64,000 nucleotides of DNA from Polaromonas sp. P2-4. GTDB lineage: Bacteria > Pseudomonadota > Gammaproteobacteria > Burkholderiales > Burkholderiaceae_C. Of this stretch, positions 28,954-39,514 are shown in pieces. Made by a program: the position numbers and the translations under genes. The stretch is taken from the NCBI GenBank assembly GCA_024703855.1, contig CP087965.1:814001-878000 (forward strand), in the 5' to 3' direction. The number at the start of each line of letters is the position of its first letter. Within the stretch, counting starts at the first letter, position 1. The notes under the pieces were generated by a model. That model did not search any database. It saw nothing but the letters and a program-made list of their open reading frames with translations, and was not told the DNA's origin.

Positions 28954-30368
28954 ATGCCGATTTCTGCACAGTCCCCGCTCGTGATGCTGCATCTCGGGCT
29001 GGGCTCCTTCCACCGGGCGCACCAGGCGGTGTACCTGCACGAATTGATTCAAACCGGCGACACCCGCTGGATGCTGGCGGGCGGCAACATCCGCCCGGAC
29101 ATGGCGGACACCGTGGCCGCACTGCAAGCCCAGGGCGGGGCTTACACGCTGGAAACCGTGACCCCGGCGCAGGTGCGCAGCTACCAGCGCATTGAGTCGA
29201 TCAAAACCATCGTGCCCTACGATGCCGCACTGTCCGGGCTGGTAACGCTGGGGGCGCAGGCCAACACCCGCATCATTTCGTTTACCGTCACCGAGGCGGG
29301 CTACTACCTGGACGCCCAGGACCGGCTGGACCTGAATTTCGACGACCTCAGGGCCGACGTCATTGCCGCAGGCAAGGGCCAGCCAGGCAGCACGATTTAT
29401 GGCGCGCTCACGGCCATTCTTCGCCAGCGCATGCACCAGCAGGCTGGCCCCGTGACACTGCTGAACTGCGACAACCTGCGCCACAACGGCGACCGGGTGC
29501 GCAGCGGCCTGCTGCAATTTATCGGGCTGCTGCCCGACTCATCCAGCAAGGCCGGGCTGCTGCAGTGGGTTACGGCCAACACCAGCTGCCCCAACGCCAT
29601 GGTGGACCGGATTACGCCGCGCCCCACGCCCGATGTGGCCGAGCGCGTACTGGCCGCCACCGGGCGGGTGGATGCCGCCGCCCTCATGGGCGAGAGCTTT
29701 ATTCAGTGGGTGATTGAAGACTTTTTCGTCAATGGCCGGCCGGCCTGGGAAGCGTTGGCGTTGACATGGTGGCGTCTGTGGCGGCGTACGAAGAAGCCAA
29801 GATTCGGCTGCTCAACGCCACGCACAGCTGCATTGCCTGGGCCGGCACACTGGCCGGGTATCGCTACATTCACGAGGGAACCCAAGACCCGGTGATTCGC
29901 CAGTTTGCGTATGACTACGCCACCGATGACGTGATTCCCGTGCTCTCACCCAGCCCGCTGGATCTGGCGAAATACCGCGACGTGGTGCTGGACCGCTTCA
30001 GCAACCCGGCACTGAAAGACACCAACCAGCGGGTGGCGATGGACGGGTTCTCCAAGATTCCCGGCTTCATCGCTGCCACGTTTCATGAGCGGCTGGCACG
30101 CGGCGAGGGCATTGACAGCGTGGCCATGCTGCCGGCGCTGTTTCTGGCCTACCTGCAGCGCTGGCACCGCGGACAAATCCCCTACACCTACCAGGACCAG
30201 GCCATGGACCCGGCAGTGGCCCACGCCATCTGCGAAGCCGTCGATCCGGTGGCGGCCTTCTGCGCTGATGGGCCCCTGTGGGGCGACCTGGCGGGTGATG
30301 CGCGACTGGTGAACGCGGTGCGCCGCGCCAGCGCACGGGTAACTCTTTTTGAAAAGGAACGACTATGA
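28954..30368 (+). CDS. mtlK: Mannitol 2-dehydrogenase (one frame break)
   Basis: Long-chain polyol dehydrogenase of about 470 residues, oxidising D-mannitol (and often D-arabitol or sorbitol) to the ketose with NAD. N-terminal cofactor region LHLGLGSFHRAHQAVYLHEL, then FTVTEAGYYLDAQ, LNCDNLRHNGDR, and CPNAMVDRITP with the family's catalytic lysine region further on. A G is missing near 29760 (between EAL and VDMVASVAAYEEAK). Start ATG 28954; upstream TTG 28936 is also possible. The stop shares ATGA with the next SDR. Confidence 0.85.
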
Positions 30369-31147
30369 GTGGACGCTTGAACAACAAACATGTGCTGCTG
30401 ACCGGCGCGGGCGGCGGCATTGGGCTGGCCGTGGCGCTGGCGTATCTGGCGCAGGGCGCACGCTGCACGGTGGCAGACCGCAGCGAGCAGCCACCACCCG
30501 AATTGGCCGGAGCCGACATGGCTGACCGCATGCATTACGTGGCCGCCGATGTGACGCAGATGGCGCAGATTGACGCCATGCTGGACGCCGCCGAGCAACG
30601 CTTCGGACCGGTGCAGGTGCTGTTCAACAACGCCGCCCTGTTTGACATGGCCCCGCTGCTGGAGAGCCACGAGGCCATGTTCGACAAACTGTTTGCGGTT
30701 AATGTCAAGGGCATGTTCTTCGTCATGCAAAAAACGCTGGCACGCATGGTGGCGCATGGCATGGCGGGCGGCGCGGTGATCAACATGGCTTCGCAGGCAG
30801 GCCGCCGTGGCGAGGCCCTGGTATCCCACTACTGCGCCACCAAGGCCGCCGTCATCAGCTACACCCAAAGCGCGGCGCTTGCCATGGCACCGCACCGCAT
30901 CCGCGTCAACGCCATTTCGCCCGGTGTGATTGACACGCCCATGTGGCAGCACGTCGATGCGCTGTTCGCCCGCTACGAAAACCTGCCCCTGGGCGAGAAG
31001 AAAAAGCGGGTTGGCGAGGCGGTGCCTCTGGGCTATATGGGCACACCGTCTGACATCGCGGGCGCTGCGGTTTTTCTGGCCAGCGACGAAGCCTCCTACA
31101 TCACCGCACAGACGCTCAATGTGGACGGCGGCGCCGTGATGAGCTAG
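30365..31147 (+). CDS. SDR polyol (sorbitol/L-iditol) dehydrogenase
   Basis: Intact 260-residue classical SDR. TGAGGGIG at residues 13-20 for NAD, NNAA near 90, Ser in INMASQ, and catalytic YCATK near 156, ending LNVDGGAVMS. Sequence style fits SmoS-type sorbitol dehydrogenase, which converts D-glucitol to D-fructose. Coupled by ATGA to mtlK, so the operon encodes two different polyol oxidases with probably different substrates. Confidence 0.82.
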   Translation: MSGRLNNKHVLLTGAGGGIGLAVALAYLAQGARCTVADRSEQPPPELAGADMADRMHYVAADVTQMAQIDAMLDAAEQRFGPVQVLFNNAALFDMAPLLESHEAMFDKLFAVNVKGMFFVMQKTLARMVAHGMAGGAVINMASQAGRRGEALVSHYCATKAAVISYTQSAALAMAPHRIRVNAISPGVIDTPMWQHVDALFARYENLPLGEKKKRVGEAVPLGYMGTPSDIAGAAVFLASDEASYITAQTLNVDGGAVMS

Positions 31148-31181
31148 GCTTGATATCCGACCATTGACCGGCACTGTCACC

Positions 31182-32119
31182 ATGCCTGCGCGCCACCGAA
31201 CCCTCCCCCGCCAGCGCCAGCCCGAGCTGGAGCACGACTATTCACGCAGCCCTTCGCTGGGCTATGAGTCGCCCAGAAACGAGGGACTGATTCACTGCCT
31301 GGAGCATGGTTTTCCCACGCCCCTGGCGCGTTGGCACTACCACGACGAATACGAACTGCACCTGATCGTCGCCACATCGGGCAAGACCTTTGTGGGTGAC
31401 TACATCGGCTCGTTCCAGCCCGGCCATCTGGTGCTGACCGGGCCGCGCCTGCCGCACAACTGGATTTCGCTGGACCTGCCCGAAGGAGGCATCGCGCAGC
31501 AGCGATCTGGTGATTCAGTTTCCCCACGAGCCGATCGCGCAGGCCGCAGCGTACATCCGCGAGCTCGAAGAGGTGCTGCCCTTGCTGGAGCGTGCACGCA
31601 ATGGCATCGAATTTTTCGGTCTGTCAGAGCAGGCCACCGCGCAATGGCACAGGATCAAGGCGGCCCGCGGACTCGCGCGCTTTGCCGCGTTCTGCGATTT
31701 TCTGAGTGAACTGGCGCGCTGGCCTGACTACCGGTTGCTGTCAAATGCCCAACTGCAAAGCGTGGACAACGACGCACAACTCGACCAGATTAATGGCATC
31801 GTGAGCCGCATCACCGACAACCTGACCCAGGCGCTGTCTGCTACCGAACTGGCCGCCGAGCTGGGCATGACCGAAAGCCGCTTTTCGCGATTTTTTTCGC
31901 CGCGCCACCGGCAACACCTTCACCGATTTTGTGAACCAGGTGCGCATCAATCGCGCCTGCCAGTTGCTGATGGAGTCTGACCGTTACATCACCGACATTT
32001 GCTACGAAGTGGGTTTCAACAACGTAGCCAACTTCAACCGGCGCTTTCTGGATGTCAAGGGCATGACGCCCAGCGAATTCCGTCGCCAGGGGGACACCCG
32101 CTTTGGCATCCGGCACTGA
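31182..32119 (+). CDS. AraC family regulator of polyol operon (two frame breaks)
   Basis: About 312-residue activator of the MtlR type. The N-terminal cupin carries LARWHYHDEYELHLIVATSG and GDYIGSFQPGHLVLTGPRLPH. The C-terminal helix-turn-helix pair is LSATELAAELGMTESRFSRF and YITDICYEVGFNNVANFNRR, closing GMTPSEFRRQ. Frame breaks near 31505 (two bases missing in a CG run) and near 31893 (T7 for T6). Encoded inside the operon between the SDR and xylulokinase, so activation by polyol would be self-amplifying. Confidence 0.8.
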
Positions 32120-32134
32120 GCGCAGCAGCACCCC

Positions 32135-33616
32135 ATGTACCTCGGTATTGATTTAGGCACCTCAAGTGTCAAGGTTCTTGTGCTCGATGCGCAGCATGCC
32201 GTGCTGGCCGTGGCCGACGCGGCACTGGAGGTTTCGCGGCCGCAGCCACTCTGGAGCGAGCAGGACCCGCAAGCTTGGTGGAGCGCGCTGGACCAGGCCA
32301 TGCAACAACTGCGACGCCAGGTACCGCGAGCGCTGAGCCAGGTGCGCGCCGTGGGCCTGTCGGGCCAGATGCATGGTGCCGTGGTGCTGGGCGAGCGCAG
32401 GCAGGTGCTGCGCCCCGCCATTTTGTGGAACGACTGCCGCGCGTCGGCGCAATGCACGGTGCTGGAGGCCGCCGTGCCGCAGTCGCGCCAGATCACCGGC
32501 AACCTGGCAATGCCGGGTTTCACCGCCCCCAAGCTGCTGTGGTTGCGCCAGCACGAGCCCGAGGTGTTTGCACAAACCCGCCTGGTGCTGCTGCCCAAAG
32601 ACTGGCTGCGCCTGAAGCTGACGGGTGAGGCGGTCAGCGACATGTCTGACGCGTCTGGCACGCTGTGGCTTGACACCGGCGCGCGTTGCTGGAGCGCAGA
32701 GATGCTGGCCGCTTGCGGGCTAACCGAACAGCACATGCCACGCCTGGTGGAAGGCACCGGGGCCAGCGGCCAGCTGCTCGCCGACGTGGCCAGGGCATGG
32801 GGTTTGCCAGCCGGCGTGACGGTGGCAGGCGGCGCTGGCGACAACGCCGCCACGGCCGTCGGCGTGGGTGCCGTGCGGCCAGGCCAGGGGTTTGTGTCAC
32901 TGGGGACGTCCGGCGTCATCTTTTTGACCACCGATTCGTTTCGGCCCCAACCAGAAACCGCCGTCCACGCGTTTGCACATGCCCTGCCCCAGCGCTGGCA
33001 TCACATGTCCGTCATGCTGAGTGCGGCCAGCGCCTTTGGCTGGGTCACACGGCTGACGCAGCGATCAAGCGAAGCCGCGCTGGCCCATGAAGCCTCACTG
33101 TTGAGCCTGTCAGCACGCGAGCAGGCCCCGATTTTTCTGCCCTACCTCTCCGGTGAGCGCACACCCCACAACGACGCCCACGCGAGCGGCACCTTTATCG
33201 GCCTGCGGCCCGGGCACGATGCACCCGACCTGGCTTATGCCGTGATGGAGGGTGTGACCTTTGGCCTGATGGACGGCCTGAACGCCATGCTGGGGCACAA
33301 ACCAGGCGGTGAAGCCCTGGCGCTGGTAGGCGGCGGTGCGCGCAGCGACAGGTGGGGACAAATGATTGCGTCCGGCCTGGAGCGCCGCCTGACCCGCGAC
33401 GCGGGCGCACAGGCGGCCGCAGCGCTGGGTGCGGCCCGGCTGGGCTGGATGGCCGACGGCGGCACCGAAGAAGAGGTCTGCCTTGCACCAAAAGACGAGG
33501 GCCATTTCGAGCCCGATGCGCACGAAGCCTCACTGTTGCAGGAGCGCTATCAAAAATTCAGGACACTGTACCCGGCGCTTCAGTCTTACTTTGGCGCTCA
33601 AAAAGAGGCCGCCTGA
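32135..33616 (+). CDS. xylB: Xylulokinase
   Basis: Intact 493-residue FGGY kinase phosphorylating D-xylulose (or another ketose made by the operon's dehydrogenases). ATP site MYLGIDLGTSSVKVLVLD, the GLSGQMHGAVVLG motif typical of xylulokinases, GAGDNAATAVGVG, and FLPYLSGERTPHND. Last gene of the polyol operon, 15 bases after the regulator. Presence of XylB suggests arabitol use in addition to mannitol and sorbitol. Confidence 0.9.
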   Translation: MYLGIDLGTSSVKVLVLDAQHAVLAVADAALEVSRPQPLWSEQDPQAWWSALDQAMQQLRRQVPRALSQVRAVGLSGQMHGAVVLGERRQVLRPAILWNDCRASAQCTVLEAAVPQSRQITGNLAMPGFTAPKLLWLRQHEPEVFAQTRLVLLPKDWLRLKLTGEAVSDMSDASGTLWLDTGARCWSAEMLAACGLTEQHMPRLVEGTGASGQLLADVARAWGLPAGVTVAGGAGDNAATAVGVGAVRPGQGFVSLGTSGVIFLTTDSFRPQPETAVHAFAHALPQRWHHMSVMLSAASAFGWVTRLTQRSSEAALAHEASLLSLSAREQAPIFLPYLSGERTPHNDAHASGTFIGLRPGHDAPDLAYAVMEGVTFGLMDGLNAMLGHKPGGEALALVGGGARSDRWGQMIASGLERRLTRDAGAQAAAALGAARLGWMADGGTEEEVCLAPKDEGHFEPDAHEASLLQERYQKFRTLYPALQSYFGAQKEAA

Positions 33617-33624
33617 AGCCGCCG

Positions 33625-34106
33625 TTACAACACCACGGCAAGTCGCTCAATGCCTTGGTGCGCCACTGCATTCAGCTGTTCGGCACTGACTCTGTCGGCT
33701 GCAATTTCAGCCAATGGCACCAGCACAAACGCGCTGCATCATGCGCGGATGCGGCACCGTCAGGCGTTCTGAATCAATACGGGCGCTGCCGTAGAGCAGC
33801 AAGTCCAAATCCAGCGTGCGCGGCGCGTTGCGGTACGGCCTTTCGCGGCCGGCCTCTTGCTCAATGTGCTGCAGATGGGCCAGCAATACCGGCGCGGCGA
33901 GGCTTGTTTCCACTTCGACCACGGCATTGAGATAGTCACCGCCGGGCGCGCTGCCTGCATCAACGTCCAGCGGTGCGGTTTTGTAAAGGCTGGACTTCTG
34001 GCGGACTTGCGTGAGCGGCAAGCTATTGATGGCTTTGACGGCCAGCCTGAGCGCCGCAGCGGCATCACCGAGGTTGGCACCCAGGGCAATGTAGGCGCTG
34101 ACCATG
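33625..34106 (-). CDS. folK: HPPK, folate biosynthesis (one frame break)
   Basis: 2-amino-4-hydroxy-6-hydroxymethyl-dihydropteridine pyrophosphokinase, about 160 residues. Start VSAYIALGANLGD, then SSLYKTAPLDVD, DYLNAVVEVETSL and the signature RNAPRTLDLDLLLYG; HPRMMQR close to the end. A missing base near 33740 gives a false stop after CAGAIG. Corrected, the C-terminus is VLVPLAEI...GIERLAVVL with TAA at 33625. Six bases after the corrected pcnB stop; essential gene, so the break is probably an error. Confidence 0.85.
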
Positions 34107-34111
34107 CGTGT

Positions 34112-35723
34112 TAATCCAGGGTCGGAGCCGTGTCCGGCGAGGGCTGCTCGCTGCCGGCACCGCTCGTATCGCGGTTCACGGGCTTGCGGCGGCGACGGCG
34201 CTTTTGGCCGGCGCCATGTCGCCCTGCTCTGAAGATGCTTCAGACGACGCAGCCAGCGCTGACGCAGTCGACGAGACGGTCGCGTCCGCCTCCACATCCT
34301 GCCGCTTCACACGAACGCGGGGTGCCTGCGGTTTTTGCAGTTGCGCCTGGCGCGCCTCTTCAATCATGATGTGACGCTCGTCGTCATAGGCGGTGCTGAA
34401 TTTTTCCCACCACTCGGCCAGTTCGGTTTCAATTTCACCGGTTTGTGCGCGCAGGCGCAAAAAGTCAAAACCGGCACGAAAGCGCGGTTGCTCCAGCAAT
34501 GAGTAAGGCGAGCTGCCCACGCGCTTTTCAAAGCGCGGCTGCATGGTCCAGATCTCGCGCATGTCGGTGCCCAACTTGCCGCGGCCCGACACATCGCCAA
34601 TCTTGGCATTGAAGGCATCGTCAATCGCATCCTGCAGCGCCGGCATGACGTGCTCGCCGCGCTTGCGGCGCCGCGCCCAACCGTCACGCACATCAGACCA
34701 GAGCACACAGGACAGCAAAAAGCTGGGCGCCACCGGTTTGCCTTCGCCGACGCGGCGGTCAGTGTCTTTCAGTGCCAGGTTCAGGAAAGGCTCATGAGCC
34801 GTTTCAACCACCACGTCGAGCAGCGGGTAAATGCCAGTGCCCAGACCCAGGGTTTTGAGCTGCTCAATGCTGGCCAGCGAGTGGCCGGTTTGCAGCAGCT
34901 TGAGCATTTCGTCGAACAGGCGCGACTGCGGCACGTCGGCCAGCAGGCCCCTCATCTCACGCAGGGGCGCCGCGGTCTTGTCTTCAAAGGTGAAGCCCAG
35001 GGCATTGAGCTTGGCACTGAAACGCACCGCACGAATAATGCGCACCGGGTCTTCGCGGTAGCGCACGGCCGGGTTGCCGATCATGCGGATGATTTTTTTC
35101 TTGGCGTCCTTGATGCCGTTGTGATAGTCGACCACGATCTGCGTTTCCGGGTCGTAATACATCGCGTTGATGGTGAAGTCGCGCCGGGCGGCATCTTCTT
35201 CGATCGGGCCCCAGACGTTGTCGCGCAACACCCGGCCCGAGGCATCCACCGCATGCTTCATGCCGGCCAGCTCGCTCTTGCTGGTGCGCTCGTTGCCGCC
35301 GACCTGCTCGGCCAGGCTGCTGTCCAGATGCGCGCGGAAGGTCGAAACCTCGATCACTTCATGCTCGCGGCCACGGCCATAAATGACGTGAACAATGCGA
35401 AAGCGACGGCCAATGATGAAGGCCCGGCGGAACAGGCTTTTGACCTGCTCTGGCGTGGCGTCAGTCGCCACATCAAAGTCTTTGGGGCGCAAGCCCACCA
35501 GCAAATCGCGCACGGCACCGCCCACAATGTAGGCTTCAAAACCGGCTTGCTTGAGCGTGTGCACCACATCCATGGCGCGCTCATCGACCAGCTTGGGATC
35601 AATGCCGTGCTCTTTGGGACCTACGTCCTGGCGCTGGCCGAAAGGTGATTTTTTGACCCGCTTGGTGCCGGATTCTGTGCTGCCCGATTTGCCAAACAGC
35701 TTGTCGATAAATTTTTTGATCAT
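34112..35723 (-). CDS. pcnB: Poly(A) polymerase I (one frame break near the end)
   Basis: Adds poly(A) tails to RNA 3' ends, marking them for decay. About 536 residues. Nucleotidyltransferase core: EAYIVGGAVRDLLVGLRPKD and FDVATDATPEQVKSLFRRAF, with the catalytic acids in DFDVATD. Then RRDFTINAMYYDP and YREDPVRIIRAVRFSAKL. One base lost near 34213 hides the usual basic tail (GQKRRRRRKPVNRD) and the stop at 34112; the raw frame ends at 34176. Start ATG 35723. Operon with folK. Confidence 0.87.
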
Positions 35724-35787
35724 GAACTTCTGAAACTTTGCGGGACAGACCGCCACTGCCTTGGCAGCAAACTCTGTCCCCAACTGA

Positions 35788-36450
35788 CTAAAACAGGTCA
35801 AGTATGCGCCATCCGCGCTCTTTCGCCAGTGCGCGCAGGCGCTCGTCCGGGTTGGTGGCGACCGGGTGCGTGGCTTTCTCCAGCAGCGCCAGGTCGTTAA
35901 GGGAGTCGGTATAAAACGTGGTTTCCACATCGTCCCAGCCCAGCTTACGGGCGGCCAGCCATTGTTCCACGCGAACGACCTTGCCCTCGCGGGCCGAGGG
36001 CGTGCCCTTGATTTCACCGGTCAGATTGCCCTCGGCATCACGCTCCAGCTCCACGGCAATCAGTTCTTTAACGCCAAAGGCCTCGGCGATTGGCCGGGTC
36101 ACAAATTCGTTGGTGGCGGTGACGATGACCAGCTCGTCGCCGGCCTGCCGATGGCTTTGAACCAACTCAAGAGCCTGGTTTTTAATAGATTTTTGCACCA
36201 CAGCCGCCATAAAATGGGCGTGAGCAGCTATTGATTTGATAGCACCCTGCTCATGAATGGCCTGCGTGGCAAAACGCACATAGTCATGGATATCGAGCGT
36301 TCCGGCCCGGTACTGCGCAAAGAATTCGGCGTTACGGCGCTTGAACTCGCTGGCATCGCACCAGCCCAGCGCAATGGTGAACTCGCCCCATTCGTAATCG
36401 GAGTCGATCGGGATGAGGGTGTGGTCAAGGTCGAACAGGGCAAGTTTCAA
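35788..36450 (-). CDS. HAD-superfamily phosphatase, PSPase-like (HAD-IB)
   Basis: 220-residue hydrolase. Motif I LALFDLDHTLIPIDSDYEW (nucleophile Asp7), motif II VIVTATNEFVTRPIAEAFGV, motif III Lys in REGKVVRVE, motif IV YTDSLNDLALLE. Substrate may be phosphoserine, histidinol-phosphate or a phospholipid head group; unassigned. The start is TTG at 36450 sharing TTGA with the stop of the upstream nucleotidyltransferase gene. Residues of about AIKSIAAHAHFM derive from a dispersed-repeat-like stretch. Confidence 0.82.
   Translation of the reverse strand: MKLALFDLDHTLIPIDSDYEWGEFTIALGWCDASEFKRRNAEFFAQYRAGTLDIHDYVRFATQAIHEQGAIKSIAAHAHFMAAVVQKSIKNQALELVQSHRQAGDELVIVTATNEFVTRPIAEAFGVKELIAVELERDAEGNLTGEIKGTPSAREGKVVRVEQWLAARKLGWDDVETTFYTDSLNDLALLEKATHPVATNPDERLRALAKERGWRILDLF
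36201..36244. repeat. Dispersed repeat, copy C (inside coding sequence)
   Basis: On the minus strand it reads TGCTATCAAATCAATAGC then TGCTCACGCCCATTTTATGG, the same layout as copy A. It is in frame inside the HAD gene. Confidence 0.45.
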
Positions 36451-37515
36451 GTTTGAACTCCAAATAACAAATCACCCACCGGGAGGTCAGGGTGTATGCG
36501 CTGCAGCGCACTCAGGCCTTCGTACGCACGCTTGCGCCAGCCAGGGCCGCGACCAATCGCGTCATGCCACGCGTCATGCAGACTTTCAGGCTGGGTCGCC
36601 AGCAGGTAGTCAAACAAGGCCGCGGCCTGCTGCAAGTCCTTGTTGGCCTTGGTGCGCATGGCGCCAGATCGCTCACCCACGATCAGCAGCTTGTGCACTG
36701 CATAGCGTTCCGGCGCGGGAATGCTCACCGTCACCGCGCCACCGTTGCGGTCAGTCAGCACCGCCTGCGTCACCCTCTCCAGCAAGAATTCCATGAAGCG
36801 CAAAGGCTGCAAGCCGACATTGAGATTGGGAATGACGATGGGGTCGTCACCGCCTCGATGGGCTGACGTCAGGAAATCGATCTGAAATTCCGGGTCTCCG
36901 CTGAGCTTGTAAGAAGCGCCTGCACCACCACTGAGCTGGACCAGGGGAATGAAACCCTGCTCAAAGCTGGTCAGTGCGGCATGTATATCAATCTGCACAT
37001 CGGCAGGAAGTGCTACCTGAAATATTCTTGCCAGCGTGGGCAAAATCAACGTCGGTCGTCACCCCCCCGGCAAACCACTTGACACCCAGCATGTTACCCA
37101 AAGCGATGAATGCGTGGGTGCCGACCAAAACCCCACCGGCCCGGAAGAATCCATAGTCGGACAAGCGGCGAATTGCGCGCAAATGCTTGGGCAGAGCCGG
37201 GACGCACCCCAGTGCCACCGCCGCTTTGGCTAGCGGAGCCAAGGCGGCATCCGGTTTGACGGCCGGGTTGCGGGCACGTTCAACCGCGGCGCGAACCGCA
37301 TCGGAGTCCGGTCCGACATAAAGCTGGCGCACTTGCCCATTCAGGTCGCGAAAGGAAAAATACCAGTAAGCCGCGCCCTGCACCGTTTTGCGCGAAAAGC
37401 TGCCGTGCAGGTTTTCGACGCTGCGATTGAGCTCCAGCGAGGTCGCCACATCCGCCAACTGGGCATAAGCCGTCTGGGCGGACAGCGGAAGTTCAACGTG
37501 CAGAGGTATGGGCAT
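36447..37515 (-). CDS. GSU2403-family nucleotidyltransferase-fold protein (one frame break)
   Basis: About 356 residues. Core segment FFRAGGVLVGTHAFIALGNM, then VTTDVDFAHAGKNIS: a G-S/T-like turn followed by TDVDF, the two-acid signature of a nucleotidyltransferase. C-terminal segments PEFQIDFLTSAHRGGDDPIV and VHKLLIVGERSGAM match the GSU2403/NTP_transf_8 group, whose role is unknown but which resembles AbiEii-type nucleotidyltransferases of abortive-infection and toxin systems. One extra G near 37025 breaks the frame. It intrudes between hda and the HAD gene of a conserved housekeeping block and is preceded by a perfect palindrome. Confidence 0.75.
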
Positions 37516-37529
37516 AAGTGTGAGAGCAA

Positions 37530-37559
37530 CTATACAACAAAATTAATTTTGTTGTATAG
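37530..37559. promoter_or_regulatory. Perfect 30-bp AT-rich palindrome upstream of the nucleotidyltransferase gene
   Basis: Each half reads CTATACAACAAAATT and its exact complement; no mismatch over 30 bp, 15 bp before the start codon of the nucleotidyltransferase gene and 7 bp after the hda stop. In a GC-rich genome this is striking. It could be an operator (it includes TATACAAC/GTTGTATA), a terminator-like hairpin for hda, or both. Confidence 0.65.
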
Positions 37560-37565
37560 ATCGAC

Positions 37566-38252
37566 TCATTCACTCTCCAGCATCGATTTGATCAGCGGAA
37601 TCGTGATGGCCCGCTGGGTTTGCAGGGCATAGCCATCAAGCTGGTCCAGCAGTTGCATCAGGCTTCCCAGATCCCGCGAAAAGCGGGTCAGCATGAAATC
37701 CATGGCCTCGTCGCTCAAAAACACGCCGCGTGCATCGGCTTCGCGTCTGAGCACGGCACGCCGCTCGGGCTCGGTCAGGGCTTGCAGCGCGAACACATGA
37801 CCCCAACCCAGACGAGTACGCAGGTCTTCGCGCAAGGCCAGATCTGCGGGCGGCACATTGCCGGCGGCCAGCACCCAGCGCGGGTGGCCATCGGCGGCAT
37901 TCAGGGCATTGACAAACCAGTTAAAGGCGGCCTGCTGCTGCACTGCGGTGTACAAATGGCAGTCGTCCAGGATCACGGCAGCCCATGACTCGTTGAACTC
38001 CGGCGGCTCCAACCGTGCAGCGTCCATCCAGCCCACCGAAGCGCCCTGCTCGCGCAGCGCCTCACCGACGGCCTTGAGCAAATGCGTCTTGCCACTGGCC
38101 GCATCACCCCACAGATAAGTCGGCACCGGCGAGCGCAGGGCGTTGCCCGTCCAGAGCTCCAGGTGCTTGACGACGGCCTCATTCGGTCCGCCGAAAAAGT
38201 TGGCAAACGATGGGACTGAGGCCAGCCCGATATCCAGCGCAATCTGTTTCAT
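37566..38252 (-). CDS. hda: DnaA regulatory inactivator Hda
   Basis: Intact 228-residue AAA+ protein that, with the sliding clamp, stimulates DnaA-ATP hydrolysis after initiation. It opens MKQIALDIGL with a degenerate clamp-binding start (QIALDIGL resembles the QL.L motif). Walker A is GDAASGKTHLL, Walker B AVILDDCH, and the sensor/lid region RLGWGHVFALQALTEPER. Start ATG 38252. Part of the block hda - HAD - pcnB - folK. Confidence 0.88.
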   Translation of the reverse strand: MKQIALDIGLASVPSFANFFGGPNEAVVKHLELWTGNALRSPVPTYLWGDAASGKTHLLKAVGEALREQGASVGWMDAARLEPPEFNESWAAVILDDCHLYTAVQQQAAFNWFVNALNAADGHPRWVLAAGNVPPADLALREDLRTRLGWGHVFALQALTEPERRAVLRREADARGVFLSDEAMDFMLTRFSRDLGSLMQLLDQLDGYALQTQRAITIPLIKSMLESE

Positions 38253-38279
38253 GCCGGTTTCACCTCTGTCATGAGCGCA

Positions 38280-39349
38280 TCAAACCGAGTAAAGCCTGCT
38301 GGCCATGTAACTGACCTTCAGGCGACGAATGCCCACCAGCAGCACGGCGCTGGCCGGCAGCGCAATCAGCACGCCGACAAAGCCGAACATCTGGCCAAAG
38401 GCCAGCAAGGCAAAAATAACCGCCAGCGGGTGCAAGCCAATGCGCTCGCCCACCAGCCGCGGCGTGAGGTAAAGACTTTCAAGCACCTGCCCCGTCCCGT
38501 ACACCACAGCCACCATCACCAGCGCCTTGATGGACGCGAACTGCAGCAGGCCCGCCAGCACGGCCAACAGCAGGCCGATACCAAAACCCACGTAGGGAAT
38601 AAACATCGCCAACCCGGTGAAGACCCCGATGGGCACGGCCAGGTCCAGGCTAAACAGCGACAGCCCGATGGCATAAAAAATCGCCATGGCCAGCATCACC
38701 AGCAACTGACCCCGCAAATACTGGCCCAGCACCGAATCGGCCTCGTCGGTAAAGCTGTCAAAGCTTGCGCGCAAATGGGGCGGCACCAGCTCCAGGATAC
38801 GGGCAACAAATGCGTCCCAGTCCATCAGCAGGTAAAACAGCGCCACCGGAATCAGCACCGCATTGCCGACAATGGCCAGCGCAACGCTGCCGCCCAGCTT
38901 GAGCGACGACAGCAGCGAGCCAAACGCGTCTTCAAAATTGGCATTGAGGTACTTCAGCACAAAGGCTTTGATGCTGGCCACATCAAGCGACACCCGAAAG
39001 CCGAACTTGGCCAGCCAGGGCGCTAATTCAGTGTTGAGGCGGTCAGCCAACAGCGGTACCTGCTCACGCAGCAGCGGCAGTTCCTTGGCCATGATGGGCA
39101 CAATCAGCAAAAAGAGGGCGAACAGCACCACAATAAACAGCAGCTCCACCAGCACCACGGCCACCACGCGCGGCAGGCGGCCTTTGCCAAAGCCGTCGAG
39201 CTTGTTCACCAGCGGCGTCAGCGCGTAGGCCAGCACGGAGGCCACCACAAAAGGGGTCAGCACTGGGCCCAGCAGCCAAAGCACCAGTGCGAAAAGGGCC
39301 GCAATCAGGCACCAGGCAGCCGCGCTTTTTGGGTGTGTGTGAATTGCAT
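38280..39349 (-). CDS. AI-2E family transporter / PerM-like permease (one frame break)
   Basis: Inner-membrane protein of about 356 residues with roughly eight membrane segments; members exchange autoinducers or small solutes. Features: LGPVLTPFVVASVLAYALTP, a soluble central part (LLREQVPLLADRLNTEL), and FIPYVGFGIGLLLAVLAGLL with the family's FvGvlIALPAsAvl ending. One base missing in the T run 39326-39330 separates MQFTHTQK from AAWCLIAALFALVL. Divergent from purM. Confidence 0.8.
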
Positions 39350-39514
39350 AAAGCCTTGCGTTGAGCTTGCCGGTAGAGGCCTTGGGACAGCCTGGATGAT
39401 GTTCGAGGCGTAGCCTTTAGAATCTCAGGCTGAATTCTATCGGGCTTGCAGGGCTGCTCCAGACTGCCCCCAGCCCATCCGACAGCCCATCCGACAGCAC
39501 CAGAGCCCGACACC

